This document shows positions 35,181 to 45,153 of a DNA stretch of 64,000 nucleotides, one piece after another; position 1 is the stretch's first letter; every line of letters starts with the position of its first letter. The notes under the pieces were generated by a model that saw nothing but the letters and a program-made list of their open reading frames with translations, did not search any database and had not been told where the DNA came from. This DNA comes from Phytohabitans rumicis (GTDB taxonomy: Bacteria > Actinomycetota > Actinomycetes > Mycobacteriales > Micromonosporaceae), in contig NZ_BLPG01000001.1 in the NCBI RefSeq assembly GCF_011764445.1, positions 2,604,001 to 2,668,000 on the forward strand, given 5' to 3'. A program made the position numbers and the translations under genes.

Positions 35181-36440
35181 TTACAGTTTGCGCCGCGGAG
35201 CCCACACTCCGACAGATCCGTCGCCGCGCCGGCAGACCACCGCGCTCGGCGCGACAGCGCAGCCGAAGACGTCGGTGGCCACGCCCAGGACCACGGTCCG
35301 GCGCGCGTCCGCGTCGAGCCACCCGACCCAGGCCCGGTTGGTGCTGGGCTCGGGGCGCACGCCCAGCACCCGCGGGCCGGCCAACCGCGGCGTCTGCCAC
35401 TGCCCGAAATCGGCCACCTCATGACCGTTCGCCGGGTCGAGCACCCCCACCCGCGGCGGATCCTCCAGACCGTACGCGATCAGGTACGGCCCGAGCGGCT
35501 CCATGGAGCCCCAGCCGTCCACCCCCCACCGGGTCCGGCCGGTGGCGGCGTCGAGCACCCGGACCCCGTTCGGCGACCGGCTCACGCACAGGTTTCCCTG
35601 GCCGCACTCGCCGCTGACGAACTCCAGCTCCAGGTTGACGTCCGCCTGCCACCGGCGTTCGAGCCGGTCCAGGTCGTACGCCGTGACGATCGGCCGCTCA
35701 CCATCCCATCCGGCGATCAGCAGCACGTCGCCGACCACCTGCACGGCCGACTGGGGATCGGCGGCCGGCAGCTTGGCCGAGGCCAGCTCGGTCCCGGTGT
35801 TGTCGTCGTACACCCACGCCTGGCCGGACGTGGCCCACCGCACGAGCCGGCCACGGGTGGACGTCACCGTGTCGTCCGCCGGGATCGTCAGCGACCACCG
35901 CGGCGCGCCGTCCCGCACCGCGACGCTCTCGATCCGATTCGCCCTCTCTCCGGGGCGGTAGTCCCCCATCAGCACCGTCCCCGCGGCGCGCGGCTCGAAC
36001 CACCCCGGGCGCCGCCACAGCACCTGGCCGGTGTCCGTCCGGATGGCGACGGTCTCGATCGCCGCGGTCTCCATCAGCACGAGGAGCATTCCGTCCACAA
36101 CGGACATCCAGCGCAGCGGTCCGCCCGGGTTCAGCGACACCTTCCAGGCGAGCCGGGCCTCGGGCAGCCGGTACATCGCGATCGTCCGCTCGCCGGGGTC
36201 CACCACGGCGGCGTCCGGCGTCGTCAGGAAGAGCGCGTCGCCGTCCACGGTGAAGCCCGTACCGGTGGGCACCGGGATCGTGACGTCGACCAGCCCACCG
36301 CGTACCGGCGAAGCGGCACCCACGGCGGCGAGGAGCGCGATCACCGCGACCACGGCGGCGGCCGTGCGGCGCCGCCGCCGCGACCAGCGCGGCGGATCGA
36401 CGACCGGCGCGTCCCGCGCCTCCCCCAGGTCGATCACCAT
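35181..36440 (-). CDS. PQQ-type beta-propeller membrane protein, paralogue 2
   Basis: A 419-residue protein opening MVIDLGEARDAPVVDPPRW, followed by a membrane helix (AAAVVAVIALLAAVGAAS) and propeller repeats including VLDAATGRTRWGVDG and VLDPANGHEVADFG. The end (CAVAPSAVVCRRGDGSVGVW) parallels paralogue 1 (VLCRRLNATVGVW), a conserved C-terminal strand. It sits between its two paralogues with short gaps, so one operon is likely. Function unknown. Confidence 0.85.
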   Translation of the reverse strand: MVIDLGEARDAPVVDPPRWSRRRRRTAAAVVAVIALLAAVGAASPVRGGLVDVTIPVPTGTGFTVDGDALFLTTPDAAVVDPGERTIAMYRLPEARLAWKVSLNPGGPLRWMSVVDGMLLVLMETAAIETVAIRTDTGQVLWRRPGWFEPRAAGTVLMGDYRPGERANRIESVAVRDGAPRWSLTIPADDTVTSTRGRLVRWATSGQAWVYDDNTGTELASAKLPAADPQSAVQVVGDVLLIAGWDGERPIVTAYDLDRLERRWQADVNLELEFVSGECGQGNLCVSRSPNGVRVLDAATGRTRWGVDGWGSMEPLGPYLIAYGLEDPPRVGVLDPANGHEVADFGQWQTPRLAGPRVLGVRPEPSTNRAWVGWLDADARRTVVLGVATDVFGCAVAPSAVVCRRGDGSVGVWAPRRKL

Positions 36441-36479
36441 ACGGATGCGATCCCCCGCTCCACCCGCCGGTTCCGCTTC

Positions 36480-37774
36480 TTAGTGGTACGTCCAGATGCG
36501 CAACTGGTCTGTCGGCGCGCGGCACACCACGCTCTCCGTGCCGGGCACGCAGTCCCACACACGGTACGGCAGGACGCCCAGCATCCGGGGGCCTCGGTGT
36601 GTGGTGCGGCGATCGACAGCCAGGTCTGCTCGCCCCTGCCCCGGGCCACCGCGACCAGCCCGGTGCCCTCGCTCACCGCCACCGACGTCTCCCAGCCGGC
36701 CAGGTCGAAGAGGGTGCGCCCGCTGTCCGGCTCGACGGCGGCCAACCCGGCGCCCGGCGCCGACGCCACCAGCACCCCGCCCGCTTCGAAGACCGCGTCG
36801 GCGCCCGCCACCGCCCAGCCGAGGGCGCCGGTCGCCGGGTCGATGGCCTCGATGCCGCCGGACGTGCCGGTACAGATCCACCGGCCACAGGCGCTGATCC
36901 GGCGCCCCTCCTCCTCGGCGACGGCCCGGGTCCAGCGGGGTTCGAGCGTGTTCCGGTCATAGGCGGCGATGCCCACCGAACCGGACGTGTCCTGGTACCC
37001 CAGCACGACCGTGTCGCCGGCCGTCACGGCGAAGCTCGGCCCGGCTCCCGGCGGCGGCACCACCCGGGACGCCCGCAGCGCGCCACTGTGGGCGTCGCGC
37101 AACTCGACCCGGCCGTCGCCGGTCAGCACCATGGCCCGCCCGTCGCCGACCGGCCGGATCGTCGCCGACACCGGGTACGCGGCTTCCCACAGCTCCTGCC
37201 CGGTACGCAGGTCGACCGCCCGCACCGTCGAACCGGCCGGCGCCGGCAGCCGGGGCGACCAGCCGCCCACCAGCCCGGTACGCCCGTCCGCCACGACCAC
37301 CCGTACCGGCAGGGACCACAGCACCCGCCCGGTCTCGGCGTCCATCGCGGTGGTGGGCGTCGAGATGCCCTCGCCGGCCACCAACCCGGTGATCAGCACG
37401 AGACCGTCCGCCGCCTGGAGGTCGACCACCTGCTCGACGCTCGACTCGTACGGCGCCGTCCACAGTGGACGCCCACTGGGCAGCTCGTACGCCGACAGCA
37501 ACCACCGATGCTCCGCCGGCTGGCCGGTGCTCTCCGTCGTGGCCGCCGACACGTACAGCCGGTCACCGAGCACGACAAAGTCGGTACGCGGCTCCAGCGC
37601 GTAACTGGCCGTGGGCACGAGGACCGGTCCCGGAGCGGGCGCCGACGCGGCAACGGCGAGCAGCAGGCCGGCGCAGACGGCGTACGTCAACGGGCGCAAC
37701 ACCCGGGACGGCCGCCACCAGTCGCGCAGTCGCGTAGCCGGCGCCTCCCGCTCGTACCCGAGATCGATAACCAC
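36480..37774 (-). pseudogene. PQQ-type beta-propeller membrane protein, paralogue 3, frameshifted near its end
   Basis: Paralogue 3 begins at GTG 37774 (VVIDLGYEREAPATRL), with a membrane helix (LTYAVCAGLLLAVAASAP) and propeller repeats (AIDPATGALGWAVAGAD). After WLSIAAPHTEAP the frame leaves the family pattern. Shifting by one base at the G-run 36587-36591 (plus strand) restores MLGVLPYRVWDC and SVVCRAPTDQLRIWTYH with a stop at 36480, matching the C-termini of the two paralogues. As printed, the frame runs on to 36434. One lost base explains this, most simply a sequence error. Confidence 0.75.
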
Positions 37775-37950
37775 GCAATAAAGCGTGCCACGCCCTCCCC
37801 CACTCCCCCTCCCGCGCGCATCGCGGCCCTCCCCGCGCGGCCCGCGGCGCGCTCCGCGCGCCCTTCTCCGCGGCCCCGGCGCGCTCCGCGCGCCCCCCTC
37901 CGCGCGCCCTTCTCCGCGGGCCCGGCGCGCTGCGCGCGCCCCCCTCTGCG

Positions 37951-38033
37951 CGTCGATCAAGGGCATACGGCCGTGGTTTGATCTCTAATCCGCGACCGTT
38001 TGCCCTTGATCGACGCAAAAGTCCTTGATCGAG
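37951..38033 (+). repeat. Palindromic repeat, copy G
   Basis: Core hairpin plus right outer arm (GTCCTTGATCGAGG); the left outer arm is missing, replaced by a GCGCGCC-type simple repeat (about 37785-37945). Forward loop TTTGATCTCTAAT. It is the only copy in a divergent gap (37775-38141), between the PQQ paralogue 3 start and a plus-strand membrane protein. The rest of that gap shows no gene. Confidence 0.9.
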
Positions 38034-38141
38034 GTCGGGCTGGGCGGGTTGGATGTTGGCACATCCTGATCGTGTCCCGTAACCAAGGCCGATCCGTGGA
38101 TGGGTAACGTCCGTGGCTGGCAGACGGCGAGGGGAGACGCG

Positions 38142-39413
38142 GTGGCGTACGGCCAGACGAGCGTGAACGGGCGGAGTCCCACGGTGGCGACCCTCGACGC
38201 GGCGCTGGAGCGGGCGGTGCGCCGTGCCTCGGTGATGCGGCAGGGCTTCTACGTGGTCGTCCTGCTCGTGGCACTCGCCGGCCAGGTGTCCGGCGCGGTG
38301 GAGGCGCTGGGCATCCCGCTGGCCGCCGCGATTCCGGCGGTCGCCGCGCTGGAGTTGGGCGGCATCGTCGTGCTGGCCAACGCCGACGTGCGCCGCCGGC
38401 TCGGCGAGCGGGCCATCGGCTCCCGGCTGCTGTCGGCGGCGATCGCGGTGGGCGCGGTCGCCTTCAACTGGCTGGCGCACGACGACCACCTGCTCGGCGG
38501 CTTCTTCGCCGGAATGTCCGCGCTCGGCTACCTGGTGTGGCTGACGCACACGGAAAACCAGCGCCGCGACCGGCTACGCGCCACCGGCGACCTGCCGCCC
38601 ACCACGCCGGCGTACGAGGTCGTCGGCCACTGGCTGCGCCACCCGTGGCTGACCAACCGCGCGAAGTCGCTCGCCAAGGCCAACCCCGACCTGGGCCTGT
38701 ACGGCTCGATCGCGGCCGCGCAGGACGAGATCAGGCGCAACCGGCGCCGCCGCGCCATCGCCAAGGTGCTGCACCGCAAGATCCGCGCGGCCGTGGACCC
38801 GACGACCGCCGACATCGCCCTTGCCGTGTACGACCTAGAGGAGATCGCCGGACGGCTGGCGAGCCAGGCGGACTACGACGGACTGACCGCACTGATCGCC
38901 GCCGACCTGGCACCCGCTCGGCTCGCCCCGTCCCCGTCGTCGTTGGCGACTTCTGAGCCCGCGCCGTCGCCTGCCGACACCTCCGCATCCGAGCAGGTTG
39001 AGCCCCCGTCGGCGGCGCTGACCGAGACGACCGACCAGTTCCGGGTGCTCGCCGCGGTACGGCGCGAACTGGAAGAGTTGCAGGCACCCGGCCGCAGCCA
39101 GGGACCCAGCTCACCCCGGCGGCGCCCCCGAACGCCCGAGCCGCCCGCTCCGGCGCCGTCCACCCCGCTGGCCGACGAAGAGCCGGAGCCGGTGTCCCGT
39201 ACCGCCCGGCGGGACCGGTCGCTGCGCAGCCGTGTCCACGCCGCGCTCGACCGGCACGCACCCGTGGACGGACGGGGCGACAGCACCCAGCTCGTCGACC
39301 TGGTCACCGACGTACTCCAACTCGACGACGTCGAGCGGATCAGCGCCGCCACGTACGTACAGACGTGGCAGCGGGACGCCGGTGTGCCTATCCCGCAGCA
39401 GGCCCGCCCGTAA
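38142..39413 (+). CDS. Membrane protein with four N-terminal helices and long charged tail
   Basis: A 423-residue protein I do not assign to a named family. Residues about 30-140 hold about four hydrophobic helices (FYVVVLLVALAGQVSGAVEA, AAIPAVAALELGGIVVLANA), resembling DUF2637-like or plasmid Spd-type membrane proteins. The remainder is cytoplasmic: a basic helical region (RRNRRRRAIAKVLHRKIRAA), a Pro/Ser/Glu linker and a C-terminal helical domain (RSRVHAALDRHAPVDG). The GTG start at 38142 follows GAGGGGAG. Confidence 0.75.
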   Translation: MAYGQTSVNGRSPTVATLDAALERAVRRASVMRQGFYVVVLLVALAGQVSGAVEALGIPLAAAIPAVAALELGGIVVLANADVRRRLGERAIGSRLLSAAIAVGAVAFNWLAHDDHLLGGFFAGMSALGYLVWLTHTENQRRDRLRATGDLPPTTPAYEVVGHWLRHPWLTNRAKSLAKANPDLGLYGSIAAAQDEIRRNRRRRAIAKVLHRKIRAAVDPTTADIALAVYDLEEIAGRLASQADYDGLTALIAADLAPARLAPSPSSLATSEPAPSPADTSASEQVEPPSAALTETTDQFRVLAAVRRELEELQAPGRSQGPSSPRRRPRTPEPPAPAPSTPLADEEPEPVSRTARRDRSLRSRVHAALDRHAPVDGRGDSTQLVDLVTDVLQLDDVERISAATYVQTWQRDAGVPIPQQARP

Positions 39414-39516
39414 CGCGTGCGCCGCGACCGACCCGACCCCGCTACCCCTGAGTAGGGCGCAGTCGCCCGTGTGGCGCCCGCACCCGCCGGTCGTCCGCTC
39501 CCCACCGCTGGCCGTC

Positions 39517-39600
39517 CGTCGATCAAGGACTTTCGCGTCGATCAAGGGCAAACGGTCGTGGATCGGAGATCAAAGCACGACCATACGCCCTTGATCGACG
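39517..39600 (-). repeat. Palindromic repeat, copy H
   Basis: Left outer arm (CGTCGATCAAGGACTTTCG) and core hairpin; reverse loop ATCGGAGATCAAA. The right outer arm is absent. It lies 50 bp from the end of dxs in the convergent gap between the membrane protein gene and dxs. Confidence 0.9.
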
Positions 39601-39652
39601 CCAAAACCGCCGACGGCGCGACGCCGAGAGGTGGGAGCGGCGAGGGAAGGGG

Positions 39653-41569
39653 TTAGGCGCGGGTGGCTAGGTCGGGGTGGGTGGCGGGCTCTTCCAGGCG
39701 AGAGAGCCAACCGGTGACCTCGCGGGCCACGTCCTGGGCGGTCAGGCCCAGGTCGGCCAGGATCTGGGCGCGGCTGCCGTGCGGGTGCCAGTCCTGCGGT
39801 ACGCCGATGTCGCGCAGCGGTACGTCCACGTCGGCGTCGCGTAGCGCCTTGGCCACCGCGTCGCCGACGCCGCCGGTGCGTACGCCGTCTTCCACTGTCA
39901 CGACGAGCCGGTGGTCGCGCGCGAGGGTCACCAGTTCCGCCGGCACCGGGCGCACCCAGCGCGGGTCGACGACGGTCACGCCGTACCCGTGCTCGGCGAC
40001 CCGGGTGGCCACGTCGACGCCGAGCTGGCCGAACGCGCCGACCGCGACCAGCAGCACGTCCTTGCGGGGCGACTCCACCAGCACGTCGACGGTGCCCACG
40101 CGCCGGACCGCGGGGAGGTCAACAGCCACCGAGCCGGTCGGGAAGCGCAGCACGGTCGGGCCGTCGTCGACCGCGACCGCCTCGCGCAGCTCCTCGCGCA
40201 GGGTGGCGGCGTCGCGCGGCGCGGCGATGCGCAGGCCGGGCACCACCCCGAAGACCGACATGTCCCAGATGCCGTAGTGGCTGGGCCCGTCGGGGCCGGT
40301 GATGCCGGCGCGGTCGAGCACGAAGGTGACGGGCAGCTTGTGCATGGCCACGTCGAGCAGGACCTGGTCGAAGGCCCGGTTCAGGAATGTCGCGTACACG
40401 GCCACCACCGGGTGCAGGCCGCCGAGCGCCAGGCCGGCCGCCGAGGTGGCGGCGTGCTGCTCGGCGATGCCCACGTCGTACACCCGCTCGGGGTACTTGC
40501 GGGCCAGCGTGGCGATGCCGGTCGGCTCGGCCATCGCGGCGGTGATGCCGACGATGTCAAGCCGCTCGTCGGCGATCGCCACCAGTTCGTCGGCGAAGAC
40601 GTGCGTCCACTTCACCGAGGGCGCGGCGAGCAGCTTGCCGGTCTCCACGTCGAACGCGCTGGGACCGTGCAGGCAGTCGGCCTCGTCCTCTTCGGCCGGG
40701 CGGTAGCCGTACCCCTTGCGAGTGACCGCGTGGACGATGACCGGGCCCCCGAAACCCTTCGCACGGCGGAAGGCCGACTCGACGGCGGCCACGTCGTGGC
40801 CGTCGATCGGGCCGACGTACTTGATGCCGAGGTCCTCGAACATGGCCTGCGGCGCGACCGCGTCCTTGATGCCGGTCTTGACCGCGTGCAAAACCTCGTA
40901 CATCGGGCGGCCGACCACCGGCGTCGCGCCGAGTGTGTCCTTGACCACGTCGAGGACCCTTTCGTAGCCGGGGTTGAGCCGCAGCCGGGACAGGTGGTCG
41001 GCGAGGCCACCGATGGTCGGCGCGTACGAGCGGCCGTTGTCGTTGACAACGATGACTAGCGGATTGCGCGCCGCGGCGATGTTGTTGAGCGCTTCCCAGC
41101 ACATGCCGCCGGTCAGGGCGCCGTCGCCGACGACGGCGACGACCTGCCGCGCCTCACCCCGCAGCGCGTACGCCTTGGCCAGCCCATCCGCGTACGACAG
41201 CGCGGTCGAGGCGTGTGAGTTCTCGATGATGTCGTGGTCGCTCTCGGCCTGGTTGGGATAGCCGGAGAGGCCGCCGCGCTGGCGGAGCTGGTCGAAGCCG
41301 GCCTGCCGCCCCGTCAGCATTTTGTGGACATATGCCTGATGTCCGGTATCGAACAGGAAGCGATCCATGGGCGAGTCGAAGACCCGGTGCATGGCCAGCG
41401 TCAGCTCCACCACGCCGAGGTTGGGCCCCAGGTGGCCGCCGGTGCGCGACACCTTGGCCACGAGGAAGTCGCGGATCTCCGCAGCGAGCAGCGTCAGCTC
41501 ATCGGCCGACATCCGCTTGACGTCCTGAGGACTACGGATCGTGCTCAGAAGACCAAACTCAGCGCTCAT
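39653..41569 (-). CDS. dxs: 1-deoxy-D-xylulose-5-phosphate synthase
   Basis: DXS condenses pyruvate and glyceraldehyde 3-phosphate with thiamine diphosphate, the first step of the MEP isoprenoid pathway. The 638-residue length is typical. Signatures include [13 protein letters not shown], the ThDP motif [49 protein letters not shown] and [18 protein letters not shown]. The start is at 41569 ([11 protein letters not shown]); an in-frame ATG at 41596 is less likely. Confidence 0.97.
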   Translation of the reverse strand: MSAEFGLLSTIRSPQDVKRMSADELTLLAAEIRDFLVAKVSRTGGHLGPNLGVVELTLAMHRVFDSPMDRFLFDTGHQAYVHKMLTGRQAGFDQLRQRGGLSGYPNQAESDHDIIENSHASTALSYADGLAKAYALRGEARQVVAVVGDGALTGGMCWEALNNIAAARNPLVIVVNDNGRSYAPTIGGLADHLSRLRLNPGYERVLDVVKDTLGATPVVGRPMYEVLHAVKTGIKDAVAPQAMFEDLGIKYVGPIDGHDVAAVESAFRRAKGFGGPVIVHAVTRKGYGYRPAEEDEADCLHGPSAFDVETGKLLAAPSVKWTHVFADELVAIADERLDIVGITAAMAEPTGIATLARKYPERVYDVGIAEQHAATSAAGLALGGLHPVVAVYATFLNRAFDQVLLDVAMHKLPVTFVLDRAGITGPDGPSHYGIWDMSVFGVVPGLRIAAPRDAATLREELREAVAVDDGPTVLRFPTGSVAVDLPAVRRVGTVDVLVESPRKDVLLVAVGAFGQLGVDVATRVAEHGYGVTVVDPRWVRPVPAELVTLARDHRLVVTVEDGVRTGGVGDAVAKALRDADVDVPLRDIGVPQDWHPHGSRAQILADLGLTAQDVAREVTGWLSRLEEPATHPDLATRA

Positions 41570-41704
41570 GACCGCCGAGTCTATCGAGGCCAGCACCGCG
41601 CCGCGCCGGACTCTGTGTCGAAGACGTGAAGGCTCTGGGGATGATTCGACAAGGTCAGCGGGGCACCAAGCCTGACTGGCCGGTCAGGATTGGCGCCGCC
41701 TCGC

Positions 41705-42888
41705 TCAGCAGGTCGGTGCGACTTGCCCGTCCGAGCCGGTGTACATGTAGGCGTCCGAGACGAAGTACCCCGGAGCCAGCCGGTCCCAGAGGTTCGTCGT
41801 GCCGTACGTCCCGGTGACCGTGTCGCCGCGCACCTGGCACTCGATGATCGGCCGGGCGTAGTTGGCGGCCAGCCCCACCACCGCGTTGCTCACCCGGGGT
41901 CCACTGCGGACGTTCACCGGCCCGCCCGCCGTGCGCACCGTTCCGCGTACACCCGTGCCCGTCCACAGGTACGTCACGGTGACCCACGCGTTGTCGTCAG
42001 CAGCAGCCCGTCCCAGAAGGTGCCGTCGGCCAGGTCGATGCCGGCCGGGTTGGCCACCGTCCGCCCAAACTGGTCCTTGCCGCCGTTGTACCCAACCTCG
42101 TACGCCGCCTGCGCCTCCGGCCTGCCCTGCGGCAGGTCCGTCCACGACGGGCGCACCGAGGGCGGGTTCCAGTAGTCGTCGGTGGTGTTCCACGGGCCGA
42201 CGTCCCAGACCGGCGCCCACTCGCAGCGGCCGGACGCGGCGCACACCCGTACCGTGTAGTCGCCCGTGTCGCGCGGTGCCAGGCCCCGGCGCGACGGCAG
42301 CGCCACGAAGTGGTCCCGGCTGGTGATCACGTGGCCGTTGGCGGTGGTGCCGCCGACGAGCCCTTCGCGCGTCGCGTAGACGCGGTAGGTGTTGCCGAGC
42401 GCGAGCGGAGCCACCGCCGACTCGGCCCGCCCGGCGGTCAGCCGGACGCCGCGCACCGATGGCGTCGCGCCGGCCGCCCCGAACAGGCCGACCCGCACCT
42501 GCACAGCCGTCGTGTCGGGCAGCGTCGCCGGCGCCTCCGTCCACTCCGACCACCGCTGCGCGCCGAGCAGGGCACGCACCTCGACACTCACCGCCATACC
42601 GGCCGGGGTGGCTGCGACAACGTTGGCGCGTACCAGGTTGACCGGTTGCGCCGTGGCGTGCACGCGCCCGACCAGGTAGCCGCCCACCTGCCCGGTCCCC
42701 GCGCTCGCCGGACCGGCTCGCCCGCCGGCGAGCGTCAGACCTGCGGTGGACCAGACAACGTTGGCATCATCACCGTCCACTGTGTACAGCATCAGATCCC
42801 ACGCGCCGCCCGCCACCGCCGCGGCCGGCGCCGGGTGCGCCGCGACAAGACCAATCTCCTCCCCAGGAATGCGACGAATCCCCAGCAT
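41705..42888 (-). pseudogene. SH3-domain-type hypothetical protein, frameshifted
   Basis: Reading from ATG 42888 gives 304 residues to a stop at 41974, ending WDGLLLTTTRGSP. In the neighbouring frame the sequence continues naturally as DNAWVTVTYLWTGTGVRG and ends as a bacterial SH3-like domain (GPVNVRSGPRVSNAVVG) at 41705. One base lost near 41990-42000 accounts for it. The intact protein would be about 393 residues with beta-rich modules (LMLYTVDGDDANVVWSTAGL). No clear signal peptide is seen at the chosen start. I suspect an extracellular peptidase-like or cell-wall protein but cannot name it. Confidence 0.65.
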
Positions 42889-42985
42889 GGGGGGATCGAC
42901 CTACATCGCTGATACAAAAACGTGCCTCACCCATCCGACTGACAAATCGGACAGAACCTACCATTAGTCCTGTACGCTCAGTGAC

Positions 42986-43231
42986 ATGTCCGCTGCTCCC
43001 CCGGGACATCGAGCGCGCCGTCCCGATGGGTCAGCCGTCGGCCAGGCGCTCGCGATGGTCGTCATCCTGCTGCTCTGCCTGCCGCTTTTGCCGCTGATCC
43101 TGGTAGTCGTAGCCGTCATCCGCGTACGCGACAGCATCACGGCCCGCCGCTCCGTACGCGCCGCTCCCGCTCGCCCGTTCCACGGCGCGCCCGCCTTCCC
43201 CGCCGATCCGGGCCACAAACACGTGGCCTGA
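42986..43231 (+). CDS. Small single-pass membrane protein, hypothetical
   Basis: An 81-residue frame with one strong membrane helix (MVVILLLCLPLLPLILVVV) flanked by basic segments (HRARRPDG before, RVRDSITARRSVR after). It is divergent from the SH3-type gene with 97 bp between starts. Codon third positions are GC-rich as in real genes, but no Shine-Dalgarno is obvious. Not recognised. Confidence 0.45.
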   Translation: MSAAPPGHRARRPDGSAVGQALAMVVILLLCLPLLPLILVVVAVIRVRDSITARRSVRAAPARPFHGAPAFPADPGHKHVA

Positions 43232-43341
43232 CCCAGTTGCCACCCCGGCGCCGGCCTCCGCCCCGACCACGGCGTCGATCATGAAGTTAGCGCCCCCGAG
43301 AGCGCTTTCCCCCGACGACAACTCCATGATCACCGCAGGCT

Positions 43342-43411
43342 GGCGCCGATCTAGGAGTTATCGTGGGTATAAATCGGACTCGATACCCACGATAAGTCCT
43401 AGATCGGCGCC
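43342..43411. repeat. 29-bp inverted repeat with one mismatch
   Basis: The left arm at 43342-43370 (GGCGCCGATCTAGGAGTTAT, then CGTGGGTAT) pairs with 43383-43411 at all but one position, around a 12-base loop AAATCGGACTCG. It is unusually AT-rich for this genome and unrelated to the main palindromic family. It may end transcription of the small membrane gene, or be a relic of a mobile element. Confidence 0.8.
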
Positions 43412-43544
43412 GGTCGCTTCGGCGACACCCGAGAATCCTTAGCCGCCCGGCCGTGTGGGTGCGCTATCACGCGCGAGCCCCAAGAGGGCAGCCCTATTGG
43501 GGCCGGTCCAGGCCCTCGCGAGAGCCGGCCTGGATCACTCCCGC

Positions 43545-43780
43545 CCTCACCTCCGCCTCCAGCCCCGCGCGCCCGCCACCCGCGCCCACCCGCGCCCACC
43601 CGCGCCCGCCTCTCCGCGCGCCCGCCACCCGCTCGCCCCGCCGCCCGCGCCCCCCGCACCGCGCCGCGCCGCCGCGCCGCCGCGCCACCCCGCCACCTGC
43701 GCCCCCGCCACCGCGCCGCGCCGCCGCGCCACCCCCCGCCACCGCGCCCCCGGCCCCGCGCGCCCGCCGCCCGCGCCCGG
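43545..43780. repeat. Strongly C-biased low-complexity tract
   Basis: About 235 bp built of CGCGCCC, CCACCCGCGCC and CCGCCGCG units, almost pure C on the plus strand with little A or T. It has no coding sense and abuts palindromic copy I. The minus strand is rich in G runs and could form G-quadruplexes. Confidence 0.75.
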
Positions 43781-43864
43781 CGCCGATCAAGGGAAAGTGC
43801 GTCGATCAAGGGCAAACGGTCGTGGATCAGAGATCAAAGCACGACCGTTCGCCCTTGATCGACG
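43781..43864 (-). repeat. Palindromic repeat, copy I
   Basis: Decayed left outer arm (GCCGATCAAGGGAAAGTG) and a good core; reverse loop ATCAGAGATCAAA. It lies between the C-biased tract and the 3' end of the rlmCD-type gene, in a convergent gap. Confidence 0.88.
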
Positions 43865-43935
43865 GGAAGAGGCCGGCGCGAGAGGCGCGCGGGGAGAGGC
43901 GAGCGCGGAGAGGCAGGCGCGGAAGAAGCGGAGGG

Positions 43936-45153
43936 CTATGGGAGGAGGAGGGCTACGCACTCTACGTGGTGGGTCATGGGGAAGAGGTCGTAGGCGCGTA
44001 GCGCGGCCAATTGCCAGCCGCCCTCGCGGAAGGTTCGCACGTCTCGGGCGAACGCGGCCGGGTCGCACGCCACGTACGCGACCGCGCGCGGCCGCGCTGC
44101 CATCACCGCCCGGGACACCGCCGCCTTCGCCCCGGTACGCGGCGGGTCGAGCACGACCAGGTCCACCGGACCGCGTAGCCGTCGCCGCAGTGCGACCTCC
44201 ACCTTGGCCGGTACGATCCGCAGCCCGGTCAGGTCGCCCAGGTTGGCGCGGGCGGCGGCGACGGCGGGCGGCGCCGATTCGACGAGCGTGATCGGCGCGG
44301 AGGGGCCGAGCCGGGTGGCGAGCGCGGCGGCGAACAGGCCGGCCCCGCCGTACAGGTCCCAGGCCGACTCTCCCGGACTCGGGTCCAGCAGGTCGAGGAC
44401 CGCGCCGGCCAGGGTGTCCGCCGCCGAGGGGTGCACCTGCCAGAACGCGCCCGCCGGCAGGGTCCACTCCCGCCCGACGGCGCGCTCGACCACGGAAACA
44501 CCCGGTGCGACGACACCGGCGCGGGCCACCACCTCCACGGCGTCGACGGACCAGGTTTGCGACAACACCGGCAGTGACTGGATGGACGGGTGCGCGATCC
44601 GGCACCGGTCGACCGGTACGACCTCGTGCGACCGGTGCTTGAGCAGCCCGGGCCGGCCGGCGGCGTCCACGGCGTACCGGATGCGGGTGCGCCAGCCCAG
44701 CGGCCCGCCGGGGAGCGGCTCGACGCGTACCGGGAAATCGGGCAGGCCGGCGAGCCGGGCGAGTTGCTCGCGCACGACGGCGGCCTTCCATTCCAGTTGC
44801 GCGGGCGGCGCGACGTGCTGCAGGTCGCAGCCGCCGCACCCGCCGGCGTGCGCGAAGGGGCACGGCGGCGGGACGCGGTCCGGCGACGGTTCGAGGATCG
44901 AGACCGCGTCCGCGCGCAGATAGCCCGGGTGCTCCTCGGTGACCTCGGCGATCACCCGCTCGCCGGGCAGCGCGTGCCGGACGAAGACCACCTGGCCGGG
45001 CGGCTCACCGTAGCGGGCAACACAGTGCCCACCGTGGGCCACCGCACCCACCGTCACCTCAATGCGGTCAAGGATCAGTGAACCTTTTTCAACCTCCACC
45101 TGCGGCCCGTCGAATCCGCGGCCTTCGCGCCGTTCAGGTTGAAAAAAGTTCAT
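43936..45153 (-). CDS. 23S rRNA (uracil-5-)-methyltransferase, RlmCD/RumA type
   Basis: A 405-residue SAM-dependent RNA methyltransferase. It has a TRAM domain (VGAVAHGGHCVARYG), a [4Fe-4S] cysteine cluster (CPFAHAGGCGGCDLQHV), the SAM motif WDLYGGAGLFAAAL, VVLDPPRTGAK, and the catalytic Cys in YVACDPAAFARD. It probably makes m5U in 23S rRNA. The start ATG at 45151-45153 overlaps the upstream permease stop (ATGA), so translation is coupled. A 17-bp inverted repeat encloses the first codons (45079-45095 with 45136-45152). Confidence 0.92.
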   Translation of the reverse strand: MNFFQPERREGRGFDGPQVEVEKGSLILDRIEVTVGAVAHGGHCVARYGEPPGQVVFVRHALPGERVIAEVTEEHPGYLRADAVSILEPSPDRVPPPCPFAHAGGCGGCDLQHVAPPAQLEWKAAVVREQLARLAGLPDFPVRVEPLPGGPLGWRTRIRYAVDAAGRPGLLKHRSHEVVPVDRCRIAHPSIQSLPVLSQTWSVDAVEVVARAGVVAPGVSVVERAVGREWTLPAGAFWQVHPSAADTLAGAVLDLLDPSPGESAWDLYGGAGLFAAALATRLGPSAPITLVESAPPAVAAARANLGDLTGLRIVPAKVEVALRRRLRGPVDLVVLDPPRTGAKAAVSRAVMAARPRAVAYVACDPAAFARDVRTFREGGWQLAALRAYDLFPMTHHVECVALLLP

